DNA of 21,852 bases. It comes from JBDTNL01 sp039933785 (GTDB taxonomy: Bacteria > Acidobacteriota > Thermoanaerobaculia > Multivoradales > JAGPDF01). The notes under the pieces were generated by a model that saw only the letters and a program-made list of their open reading frames with translations, ran no database searches and had not been told where the DNA came from. Of this stretch, positions 1-8,500 are shown piece by piece. Made by a program: the position numbers and the translations under genes. Position 1 is the first letter of the stretch. The number at the start of each line of letters is the position of its first letter. Location of the stretch: positions 1 to 21,852 of the forward strand of contig JBDTNL010000067.1 of the NCBI GenBank assembly GCA_039933785.1, written 5' to 3'.

Positions 1-835
1 AGCGCAGCTCGGCGAGGGGTGTGCGGAGCTCGTGCGCGACGTTGGCCGAGAAGTCTCGCTCTTTGCGGAAGGCGAGCTCCAGGCGGTGCAGAAGAGCGTT
101 GATCTGGTGGACGATCGGTTGCAGCTCCGCTGGCAGCCCGTGCGAGACGAGCGCGTTGCCCAGCGAATCGGCGTCGAGCCTTTGGACCTCGCACGAGAGC
201 CGGTCGAGCGGCGAAAGGCTCCAGCGCAGAGTCGCCAAGATCACCAACCAAATGCCGACGAGCATCGAGCCGCCAAACCCGAGAATTCCCCAACCGAGGC
301 GGTCGAGGAAGGCGTCCATGCGAGCCGTTCCGTGGGCCACGGCGACGTAGACCGTGGCCGCCGCGAGATGAATCTCCTGTTCCTCGGGCTCTTCCTTCGA
401 TTCGTCGCTCTCGCGCTGGAGCGGTGACGTGAGCAGAGTGACGCGCCGGGTGCGAACGCCGTTCCCGAGAACCACGCCGTCGATCGACTCCGGCGAGAGC
501 GGCATGCGCTCCGGGCCGAGGGTGAGGTTGCCGAGGGAGTCGGAGCGCTGGACTAGTTCCCCGTCTTTGCGACGGACCTCGAAATAGGCCGGCTCGGTGG
601 CAGCCGAGAACTGCGGCATCGCCTCGTCGGCGAAGTCGAGCCGGATGTCGCCGCCGTTGACCGCCACCAGGCTGGTGAGCGCGCGCCCCTCGGCGAGCAG
701 GTTGGCGTCGAAGTCGGCGACGACACGGCGTGAGATCTGCAGCCAGAGACTGAGCAGACCCGCCACCAGCAGGGCGCCGCTGCCGCCGAGCAGGCCAAGA
801 ACCAGGCGCCAGCGGATGGACTGAATCGCGCTCAC
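1..835 (-). CDS. Sensor histidine kinase, N-terminal part (cut by window edge)
   Basis: Inner-membrane sensor kinase of a two-component system; it would autophosphorylate on His and pass phosphate to the response regulator encoded just upstream. Read from GTG at 835, 278 codons are visible. Residues about 9-33 form a membrane segment, about 34-178 a periplasmic sensing region, and about 182-204 a second membrane segment. A HAMP-like linker follows, then the HisKA H-box ANVAHELRTPLAELR with the phospho-accepting His at residue 268. The ATP-binding domain lies outside the window. The periplasmic part has an acidic run at residues 141-154, RESDESKEEPEEQE, which could interact with cations (inference). 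The GTG start overlaps the regulator stop codon in a GTGA junction, so the pair is translationally coupled. The architecture resembles QseC/CusS-type kinases, but the signal sensed is unknown. Confidence 0.9.
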   Translation of the reverse strand, partial: MSAIQSIRWRLVLGLLGGSGALLVAGLLSLWLQISRRVVADFDANLLAEGRALTSLVAVNGGDIRLDFADEAMPQFSAATEPAYFEVRRKDGELVQRSDSLGNLTLGPERMPLSPESIDGVVLGNGVRTRRVTLLTSPLQRESDESKEEPEEQEIHLAAATVYVAVAHGTARMDAFLDRLGWGILGFGGSMLVGIWLVILATLRWSLSPLDRLSCEVQRLDADSLGNALVSHGLPAELQPIVHQINALLHRLELAFRKERDFSANVAHELRTPLAELR

Positions 836-1506
836 GGGAGGTCCACCAGGAGATAGCCCTGGCCGCGGCGGGTGTGGATCGGGTTGCCGGCGCCGGCTTG
901 ACGGAGCTTGCGGCGCAGCGTGTAGATCAGGACCTCGACCATGTTGCTGGAGACCTCGTCGTTGAACTCGTAGAGATGGTCGAGGATCTCCTGCCGCGCG
1001 ACTACCGCCTGCTGGCGGCTGAGCAGGAGCTCGAGCACGCCGAGCTCGCGCGGCGTGAGCTCGAGCGGGTGGCCCGAGACGCTCGCTTGGCGCGCCGCCA
1101 TGTCGAGCGCCAGGCGGCCGACCTGAAGCAGCGGAGACTTCGTGCCGTACACGCGGCGCACCAGGGCGCGAACCCGCGCGCACAACTCCTCGAACGAGAA
1201 GGGCTTGGAAAGATAGTCGTCGGCACCGTGATCGAGGGCAAGAACGCGGTCACCCACCAGGCTCTTGGCGGAGAGCATCAGCACGTGCGCGCGCTTTCCC
1301 CGGGCGCGTAGCTCGCGCAGCACGCCGAGGCCGTCGAGCCCGGGGAGCATCCAGTCGAGGACGATCACGTCGTAGTCGTTCTCGGTGGCGTACCAGAGCC
1401 CCTCGTTGCCGTCGCCCGCGACGTCCACGGCGAAGCCCGCGCTCCGCAGGCCGTGGGCAATCGAGCGCTGCAGCCTCGGCGAGTCTTCGACCAGGAGGAC
1501 TTTCAC
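832..1506 (-). CDS. OmpR-family response regulator
   Basis: DNA-binding response regulator of 224 residues, the usual length for the OmpR/PhoB class. The receiver domain (about 1-115) has the acidic pair at E7-D8, the phosphorylated Asp at D51 in IVLDWMLPGLDG, the switch Ser at S79 and the conserved Lys at K101 in LSKPF. The C-terminal winged helix (about 125-222) has the typical LTPRELGVLELLL and HTRRGQGYLL segments. The GTG start at 1506 has a TAGGA ribosome-site-like sequence 9 nt upstream. The stop overlaps the kinase start, so the two are cotranscribed. It is divergent from the efflux operon beginning at 1617 and is its likely regulator. It resembles QseB/CopR/CusR regulators, but the sequence does not settle which. 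Confidence 0.96.
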   Translation of the reverse strand: MKVLLVEDSPRLQRSIAHGLRSAGFAVDVAGDGNEGLWYATENDYDVIVLDWMLPGLDGLGVLRELRARGKRAHVLMLSAKSLVGDRVLALDHGADDYLSKPFSFEELCARVRALVRRVYGTKSPLLQVGRLALDMAARQASVSGHPLELTPRELGVLELLLSRQQAVVARQEILDHLYEFNDEVSSNMVEVLIYTLRRKLRQAGAGNPIHTRRGQGYLLVDLP

Positions 1507-1533
1507 TCCGTCGAATCCTAGCCCGCGGTATCC

Positions 1534-1551
1534 TCATCTTTCCTTCATCTT
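1534..1551. promoter_or_regulatory. Candidate response-regulator operator: TCATCTT direct repeat
   Basis: TCATCTT occurs at 1534-1540 and again at 1545-1551, an 11-bp period, in the 110-bp gap between the divergent regulator and efflux operon. OmpR-family dimers typically bind direct repeats about one helical turn apart. A weak -10-like TAGACT at 1560-1565 would place the repeats over the -35 region of a rightward promoter, the position expected for an activator. Binding by the neighbouring regulator is inference. Confidence 0.45.
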
Positions 1552-1616
1552 GCGATCTCTAGACTGACGACTGCAGGCAAACTGGCTCAGGCAAGCAGGC
1601 AAGGAGCTCTAAGACG

Positions 1617-2750
1617 ATGAATACATGCTCGATCCTCGCTGTCCTCTCCCTGGCGGCGCTAGCGCCCGTCGCCTCCGCTCAACCTTCGACCTCGAGCCCG
1701 ACCGCCGTCGCGCCGGCTACCGCGGTCACTGCCGCGCTGCCTGACGCCAAAGTCGCCGCACCGAGTCCAATGACCCCGGCACCTCCGGGGCCTTCGGGGT
1801 ATCACCTGTTGAAAGCCATCACGCTTGGCGGCGAAGGCGGTTGGGACTATCTCGCCGTCGATGCAGTGAATCGCCGGGTCTATGTCTCGCACTCGACTCG
1901 CGTCGAGGTACTGGATGCCGATCGCCTGGAGAAAACGGGCGAGATCACCGACCTCTCGGGTGTCCACGGGATCGCGATCGCGAACGAGCTCGGGCGCGGG
2001 TTCATCAGCAACGGCAAGACCTCGACCATCACCATCTTCGATCTCAAGACGCTGAAGAAGCTCGACGAAGTGAAATCGACCGGCGAAGGACCGGACGCCA
2101 TCCTCTTCGATCCCTTTTCGAAGCGCGTGTTCGCGTTCAACGGGCACACCGGTAACGCGACCGCGATCGACGCCGCGACCGGCAAGGTAGTGGGGAGCAT
2201 CGAGCTCGGCGGCAAGCCCGAGTTCGCGACCAGTGACCTCAAGGGCAGCGTGTTCGTGAACATCGAGGACAAGAGCGAGATCGTGACGTTCGACCCGAAG
2301 ACGCTGAAGGTGAAGTCGCGCCATCCGCTGAAGCCTTGCGAGGAGCCCTCCGGCATGGCGATCGACCGCGCCTCACATCGCGTTTTGATCGGCTGTTCGA
2401 ACCAGCTCGCGGCGGTCGTCGATACCGACACCGGCAAGTTGGTCGAGACCGTGGCGATCGGTGACGGCGTCGATGCGAACGCCTACGACCCGTCGACCAA
2501 GCTGGGATTCAGCGCCAACGGTGACGGCACGCTGACCGTGATCCACGAAACGGCGGGCGGACACTACGGAGTGCTGGAGACCGTGGCCACCCGCCGCGGG
2601 GCGCGGACCATGACGCTCGACGAAACTACGCACCACCTCTTCCTTACCACTGCCCAATTCGGTCCACCCCCGGCGCCGACCGAGGACCATCCGCATCCGC
2701 GCCCGTCGATCCTGCCCGATTCGTTTGTCGTGCTGGTGTTCGGAAAGTAG
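1617..2750 (+). CDS. Secreted YVTN-type beta-propeller protein (YncE-like)
   Basis: Predicted periplasmic or secreted beta-propeller of 377 residues. It has a Sec signal peptide (about 1-21, ending PVASA before Gln) and then an Ala/Pro/Thr-rich linker (about 22-60). Propeller blades follow, with repeats such as WDYLAVDAVNRRVYVSHS, FDPFSKRVFAFNGHTG and YDPSTKLGFSANGDG, characteristic of the YVTN/YncE family. Two Cys, in KPCEEP and IGCSN, could form a disulfide. The tail is rich in Pro and His (EDHPHPRPS). AAGGAG lies 10 nt before the ATG. It is the first gene of the efflux operon, 13 nt ahead of the PepSY gene. Its role is not known; sensing, scaffolding or substrate binding in the periplasm are possible. 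Propellers of this class lack a conserved catalytic site. Confidence 0.88.
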   Translation: MNTCSILAVLSLAALAPVASAQPSTSSPTAVAPATAVTAALPDAKVAAPSPMTPAPPGPSGYHLLKAITLGGEGGWDYLAVDAVNRRVYVSHSTRVEVLDADRLEKTGEITDLSGVHGIAIANELGRGFISNGKTSTITIFDLKTLKKLDEVKSTGEGPDAILFDPFSKRVFAFNGHTGNATAIDAATGKVVGSIELGGKPEFATSDLKGSVFVNIEDKSEIVTFDPKTLKVKSRHPLKPCEEPSGMAIDRASHRVLIGCSNQLAAVVDTDTGKLVETVAIGDGVDANAYDPSTKLGFSANGDGTLTVIHETAGGHYGVLETVATRRGARTMTLDETTHHLFLTTAQFGPPPAPTEDHPHPRPSILPDSFVVLVFGK

Positions 2751-2763
2751 CCGAAGAGACCCA

Positions 2764-3165
2764 ATGAAGATCGAGAACATAGTTCGCGTCCTGGTAATCG
2801 TCGGAGCAGCGGCTTTGCCTGTACCGTCGTCGGCCAAGATGGCCTGCAGCATCCATCCACCTAAGGGGGCCAGCACCGCCGATCTCAAGGCATTGGCCAA
2901 GGTGACGGAGGAGACTGCAAAGACGGTGGCGCTCGCGACGTTGAAGGTCGGTGCCGCGGTGACCGAGGCCGAGCTCGAGAGCGAGCACGGGTGCCTGATC
3001 TACTCGTTCGACATTCAGCTGCCCGGAGTGAGCGGTATCGAAGAACTCGCGGTCGACGCGGGTAGCGGGAAGGTGCTGGCGCACGAGCACGAGAGCGCTA
3101 GGCACGAAGCCGCCGAGAAGGCCAAGGAGAACGCCGAGAAGAAACCGCCGGTGCGCCGCGGGTGA
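2764..3165 (+). CDS. Small secreted PepSY-domain protein
   Basis: Predicted periplasmic protein of 133 residues. The signal peptide spans about 1-24 (cleavage after PSSA). One PepSY-like domain (about 65-112) has the pattern of an acidic helix, then an IYSFDIQL strand, a second strand ending IEELAVDAGSGKVL, and a His/Glu-rich segment AHEHESARHE. A Lys/Glu-rich charged tail ends the protein. The ATG at 2764 is preferred over an in-frame ATG at 2725 because the latter lies inside the propeller gene and the signal peptide begins at 2764. PepSY domains are often found in secreted proteins beside two-component systems and metal or haem transporters and may inhibit or bind partners. A role beside this efflux pump is inference. 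Its TGA stop overlaps the GTG start of the next gene. Confidence 0.85.
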   Translation: MKIENIVRVLVIVGAAALPVPSSAKMACSIHPPKGASTADLKALAKVTEETAKTVALATLKVGAAVTEAELESEHGCLIYSFDIQLPGVSGIEELAVDAGSGKVLAHEHESARHEAAEKAKENAEKKPPVRRG

Positions 3166-4463
3166 GGGCAGGCCCGTCAGACGAGGCGGCAGGGACCCTC
3201 GGCAGGGGGCAACGCCTGGCGGGTTCGATCGTCCCGGTTATCTGCCTGAGCCTCCTGGGCTGGTCGTCCGCATGGGCAGTGGAACCTCCGACTCCGGTTC
3301 TGACGCTCAATCGCGCCTTCGAGCTCGCCGAAGCGGCAAATCCGGACTTGCAAGCCGCGCGATTGCAAAACGACGTGGCACGCGCGGGTATCGCGGTCGC
3401 CGGGCAGCGGCCCAATCCGGATCTTCTCCTGGAAGAGGTGCGTGAGACCCCGCACGATGCGGCTACCCTCTCGCAGACGCTCGAGCTCGGTGGCAAACGG
3501 CACCGGCGGATCGACCTCGCGGACGCTACGGTGGCGAGCCGGAGAGCCGAAACTGAGCGGATGCGCCTCGAGGTGCGCAATCGGGTCCGGCGGGCATTCT
3601 TCGAGCTCAACACCGCCGAGCGGCGGGCACTCGAGCTCGCCGAACTGCGTTCCCTGGCCGAGCGCACGCGCGACACCGCGGAAACCCGGTATCAGGCGGG
3701 AGACGTGGCTAAACTCGACACGGTGCTCGCGGATCTGACCGCGACCAAGGCGCTGAATGACGCCGACACGGCGCAGAGCCTGATCGCCTCGGCTCGCGCC
3801 TCGCTCAACGCTCTCCTCGCCTTGCCGGCGGACACGCCCACAAACACGACAGAAGTGGGCGCGAGCAACCGAGCAGGCAAGGGGGAGACCTCGCCCCTGA
3901 CGTTTGACGCGGGCACTCTCGTCGAACGAGCCCTGGCCGGCAGCTCGGCGCTCGCCGTGCTCGACCGCGGAGTCGCCGAGCAAAAGGCTCGCCTCGCCCT
4001 CGCCCACGCGCTGCGGGTGCCGGACGCCGTGATTCAGGGTGGGGTAACCCGCCGCGCCCAGCCGGACTTCGACTGGGGATGGCGGGCGGGTCTGAGTCTG
4101 GCGATTCCTATTTTCACCACGGGCAGCGCCGGGGTGACGGTTGAGGAGCGCACCCTCGCGCTGCTCGAGGGTGAGCGCCGTGCGCGCGCCATCGAGCTCG
4201 CCGGAGCCGTCCGCGCCGCGGCAGCGACGGCCGAGGCTGAGCGTCTTCAGCTGCAGCACTTCCGCGAGCTAATCCTGCCCGCCGCGGCGGCGGTCGAGAG
4301 TATGGCCGAGGACGCCTACCGCTCGGGACAGACGGCGCTCCCGGCGCTTCTGCAAGCCCTCCAAACCACGCATGATCTTCGCCTGCAGGCGATTCAAGCG
4401 GCCGCCGACTACGCGGCCGCGATCGCCGATCTGGAAAGCGCCATGGGGGTACCCCTGCCTTGA
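3162..4463 (+). CDS. TolC-family outer-membrane efflux channel (CzcC-like)
   Basis: Outer-membrane component of a tripartite efflux system, 433 residues, normal for the family. A long basic leader (about 1-20) precedes a hydrophobic signal segment, VPVICLSLLGWSSAWA. The rest shows two tandem TolC repeats of long amphipathic helices: first repeat about 48-210 (ALELAELRSLAERTRDTAETRY is split by typical TolC turns), second about 255-430, ending YAAAIADLESAMG, the usual C-terminal signature. The only in-frame start before the signal segment is the GTG at 3162. It overlaps the PepSY stop by 4 bp (GTGA), so translation is probably coupled. It would pair with the adaptor and pump immediately downstream. 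The N-terminal pattern with RPNPDLLLE resembles the CzcC branch, but this does not prove a metal substrate. Confidence 0.94.
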   Translation: MRAGPSDEAAGTLGRGQRLAGSIVPVICLSLLGWSSAWAVEPPTPVLTLNRAFELAEAANPDLQAARLQNDVARAGIAVAGQRPNPDLLLEEVRETPHDAATLSQTLELGGKRHRRIDLADATVASRRAETERMRLEVRNRVRRAFFELNTAERRALELAELRSLAERTRDTAETRYQAGDVAKLDTVLADLTATKALNDADTAQSLIASARASLNALLALPADTPTNTTEVGASNRAGKGETSPLTFDAGTLVERALAGSSALAVLDRGVAEQKARLALAHALRVPDAVIQGGVTRRAQPDFDWGWRAGLSLAIPIFTTGSAGVTVEERTLALLEGERRARAIELAGAVRAAAATAEAERLQLQHFRELILPAAAAVESMAEDAYRSGQTALPALLQALQTTHDLRLQAIQAAADYAAAIADLESAMGVPLP

Positions 4464-5575
4464 CGAAGCTCAGAACGATCCTGCATACCCTCGGTCTCTG
4501 TGGGATCGCCCTGGTCAGTATGAGCTGCGGCGAGACGCCGCAGGAAGAGCTCGCTACCCTGGCACCCGTGCCGGTGGTGATCGAGACCGTGACCCGTGGG
4601 GATCTCCATCGCGAGATCTCGGCGAGCGGAGTCGTCGCTCCCGCCGCGGGGGCGGAGCTCGTGGTCACGGCGCCGCAGAGCGCGCGCATCGCCGAGCTCC
4701 CGCACGGAGTCGGCGACCGCGTGCGCCGGGGCGACCTGCTCGTCCGTTTCGAGATCCCCGCGTTGCAGTCGGACGCCGCCGGGAGGCGGGCCGATGCTGC
4801 CCGAGCGGCGGCGCGGCTGGCGCAAGCGCAAAGCAATTTCGACCGCGTGCAGGGCCTGTTCGAACGCGGGATCGCGGCGCAGCGCGAGGTCGAGGACGCT
4901 CGCCGCGAGCTCAGCGACGCGACTGCGGGGCTTGCCGAAGCGAAAGCGTCCGAGGCCGGCTCGAGTGAGCTTGCCGCGCGACGGACCGTGCGCGCACCCT
5001 TCGACGGCGTGGTCGCGGAACGCCGCCACAACCCCGGCGATCTCGTCGAGCCTTCGGGGGAGGCCGTCATCCGCCTGATCGATCCCGCCAGGCTCGAGGT
5101 GGTGGCGCAGATTCCGGCCTCCATGGCGGGGTGGCTCGAGGCGGGCGATTCCGCCACGGTGAACACCGCCGAGGCGGCTAGTCTGATTAGCCGGCCCGCC
5201 GCGATCGATTCGGCGACCTCCACCGCGACGGTGCGGCTGGCCTTTGCGACCGCTACCAAGCTTGCCTCGGGGACCGCGGTCGAGGTCACGATCGCGGCCG
5301 ACCTCCACCGTGCCGTGGTGCTCGTTCCTGCCGGAGCCGTAGTCCAGGAGGGTCCCGACAGCTTCGTCTACACGGTGGATGCGGCGATGAAGGCCCACCG
5401 ACAACCCGTCGAGATCGGGATCTCGACGCGCTCGCGTGTCGAGATCGTCAAGGGCCTCGATGAGCATGCGCGGATTGTCGTCGAGGGCGAGAACGGCCTC
5501 CCCGACGGCGCCGAGGTCACGCCTCAGGCCGAGGACGCAAAGCCGGCCACGGAGCCGGCGCCGGAGACGCATTGA
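4460..5575 (+). CDS. RND efflux periplasmic adaptor (membrane-fusion protein)
   Basis: Adaptor of 371 residues that would link the inner-membrane RND pump to the TolC-like channel. The leader ends in an imperfect lipobox (VSMSC, Cys at about 23), suggesting a lipoprotein anchor. The order is typical of HlyD/AcrA adaptors: first lipoyl half about 60-95 (PHGVGDRVRRGDLLVRFEIP), alpha-hairpin about 96-170, second lipoyl half about 175-215 (RTVRAPFDGVVAERRHNPGD), beta-barrel about 215-290, and membrane-proximal domain about 290-350. The tail is rich in Pro, Ala and Glu. The start is TTG at 4460, overlapping the channel stop in a TTGA junction; there is no better start before the leader. I see none of the Met clusters found in the copper adaptor CusB. 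Confidence 0.94.
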   Translation: MTKLRTILHTLGLCGIALVSMSCGETPQEELATLAPVPVVIETVTRGDLHREISASGVVAPAAGAELVVTAPQSARIAELPHGVGDRVRRGDLLVRFEIPALQSDAAGRRADAARAAARLAQAQSNFDRVQGLFERGIAAQREVEDARRELSDATAGLAEAKASEAGSSELAARRTVRAPFDGVVAERRHNPGDLVEPSGEAVIRLIDPARLEVVAQIPASMAGWLEAGDSATVNTAEAASLISRPAAIDSATSTATVRLAFATATKLASGTAVEVTIAADLHRAVVLVPAGAVVQEGPDSFVYTVDAAMKAHRQPVEIGISTRSRVEIVKGLDEHARIVVEGENGLPDGAEVTPQAEDAKPATEPAPETH

Positions 5576-8500
5576 AGCTCGCGCGCCTCGCCGAGCACCA
5601 TCCTCGCGCCGTCCTCGTGCTGGTCTTCCTGCTCGCTGCCGCGGGGGCCCTCGTACTGCCGCGCCTGCCGAGCAGTATCTATCCGAGCCTCCAGTTTCCG
5701 CGCATCCTGGTCGTCGGCCACAGCGGAATTCTCCCCGGCCGTTCGATGATGCTCGCGGTTACCCGGCCGCTCGAGCAAGCGGCGATGGAAGTGCCGGGAA
5801 TTCGCCGCGTGCGCTCGAGCACCTTTCGCGGCTCGACCGAGATCTCGGCCCAGTTCGCCCCCGATACGGACATGGCGGCGGCGCTCCAGTTGCTGCGCAG
5901 CCGAGTGGAGGAAACCCGGGCGGACATGCCGCCCGGCGTCGATCTCCAGGTCGAACGACTGACCGGGGCCTCCTTCCCGATTCTCAGCGTGAATCTGAAC
6001 GGCGGGCTGCCCAGCGCGGACCTCCGCGACGCGGCGTTTTATCTGGTGCGGCCGGCGCTGGCGCGGGTGGCCGGCGTGGGGCGTGTCGAGGTGATGGCGA
6101 GTGACACCCGGGAGGTCGAGGTGATCGCTGACCCGGCGAGGCTCCTGGCGGCGAATCTGACCGTGGAGGACATCGCCGCTGCACTGCGCTCTGCGAATCA
6201 GGTGACGCCGGTGGCGAAGTTCGCGAGCGCCGGGCGGCAGAATCTGGTTCTGGCGTCGCACGTCCTGCGCTCGGTCTCCGATGTCGCGGATATTCCTTTG
6301 ACTCAGTCAGGAGCCCTGATCCGCGTCGGCGACGTGGCCACGGTCGCCGCCGGCGTTCCGGACCGGACGAACCTGGTGTACGGAGACGGGCGCGAGGGCG
6401 CGGTCATCAACATCGCGCAGCAAGTCGACGCCAGCATCCTCGAGGTGAAGCAGGGTGTCGACCAGGCGCTGCGCGAGGTTGCGACCACGCTGCCCTCCGG
6501 TCTTCGTCTCTCGAAGGTCTACGACCTGGCAGAGTTCGTGGCCGGCGCCATCGGCAACGTCCGCGACGCCATCCTGATCGGCGGCCTGTTGGCGATCCTC
6601 GTGCTGCTGGTCTTCCTCCGCGACTGGCGGGTCACGCTAGTCTCCGCGATCACGCTGCCGCTGACCGTGATTTCGACGTTTCTGTTCATGCGACTCTTCG
6701 GCGAGTCGATCAACCTCATGTCGATGGGCGGGCTCGCGGTGGCTATCGGTCTGGTCATCGACGATGCGGTGGTGGTGGTCGAGAACATCTTTCGCCGCAT
6801 GGAGGCCGGAGCGCCCCCGGCCGCCGTCTGGGACGCGACCGAGGAGCTGGTCGCTCCGGTGGTGGGCTCGACGCTCACCACGGTCGTGGTGCTGGCTCCG
6901 CTAGGGCTGCTTTCGGGCGTGGTCGGGCAGTTCTTCCGCTCCCTGTCCCTAACGCTGTCGGTCGCGGTGCTCATTTCGCTGGGCCTGGCGCTGTGGCTCA
7001 TCCCGCTGCTCGCCGGATTCGCCTACCGCAAGCGGCCGGCGACGCCTTCGTCGCACGAGCGCAGCGGGCGACGCCTTGAATCGGTGTACGCCCGCAGCCT
7101 GACGCGAGTGCTTCGCCGGCCCTGGCTCGCCGTCGCGGCAGGCCTCGCGCTGGTCGTCCTGGCGGGGGGTCTCTACCTCGGCATGCCCTCGGGCTTTCTC
7201 CCCGAGATGGACGAGGGTGGATTTGTCATCGACTATCGAACGCCTCCGGGCAGCGCGCTCGAGGAGTCCGACCGTTTGGTGCGCAAGATCGAGACCCTGG
7301 TCGGCGCGGTTCCCGAGGTCGCGAGTTTCTCTCGCCGGACGGGCTCCGAGCTCGGACTGTTCGCGACGCAGCAGAACAAGGGCGACATCCTTGTCCGCCT
7401 CAAGCCTAGAGGCGAGCGGAAGCGATCGTCCGCGGAAGTGATCGCTGGCCTGCGCGGCGAGATCGCCGCCAAGGTGCCGACTCTCGATGTCGAGTTCGCG
7501 AACATCCTGCAAGACATGATCGGCGACCTCGAGGGCGCGCCGACTCCGATCGAGGTCAAGATCTTCGGCGACGATCCGGAAAAGCTCAGTGGCCTGGCCG
7601 AACAGGTGGAGACCATGCTCTCCGGCGTGCAAGGAGTGGTCGACCTGGTCGGAGTGGGCCGCGGTGGCCCCGAGCTTTCCTGGGAGGTGGATCCGGTCGC
7701 CGCCGCGCGAGCCGGCCTGACCGTCGAGGAGGTCGGCGCCCAGTTGTCGGCCAACTGGCTCGGCGAGGTTTCGACCCGCGTGCTCCAGCTCGATCGGCAG
7801 ATTCCTGTGCGGGTGCGCTACCCGGACGCGGTGCGTTTCGATCCCACTCGGTTCGGAGGGACGCCACTTCGCGGAGCCGGAGGCAAGCTGGTGCCGCTCG
7901 AGAGCCTGGCGCATCCGGTGCCGGCGGCGGGGGAGATCGTGCTCATGCGGGAAAACCTGCGCCAGATGGCGCTCGTCAGCGCGCGCCTCGAAGACCGCGA
8001 TCTCGGCAGCGCGGTCGCCGAGATTCGGGCCAAGCTGCCGAAGATCGCGTTGCCGCTGGGCTACAGCAGCGAGATCGGCGGCCAATACGAATCCCAACGG
8101 CAGGCATTCCGCGAGCTCCTTATGGTGTTCGGCATCGCCGCCGTGCTGGTGTTGCTCATCATGGTGTTCGAGTTTCGCGCCTTTGTTCCGGCGCTCATCG
8201 TGCTCGGGGCGGCGCCCCTGTCGCTCGGCGGGGCCTTTCTCCTGCTCCGTCTCACCGGCAGCGAGCTCAACGTCTCGGCGGCCATGGGGCTCATCCTGCT
8301 CGTCGGCCTGGTGGTGAAGAACGGCATCGTCATGCTCGACTACGCCCACCAACTCCGCGACGCCGGCGCGCCCCTCGCGGAAGCGATCGCGAGCGCCGCG
8401 CGGGTCCGCTTGCGGCCGATCCTGATGACCACTCTGTGCACGCTCTTCGGCCTGCTGCCTCTCGCTCTCGGTCTCGGCGCCGGAGCGGAGCTGCAGCGGC

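Noticed and set aside
4114..5572. Two long minus-strand frames opposite the adaptor gene
   Set aside because: Ser/Arg-rich shadow translations without motifs, opposite a well-supported gene.
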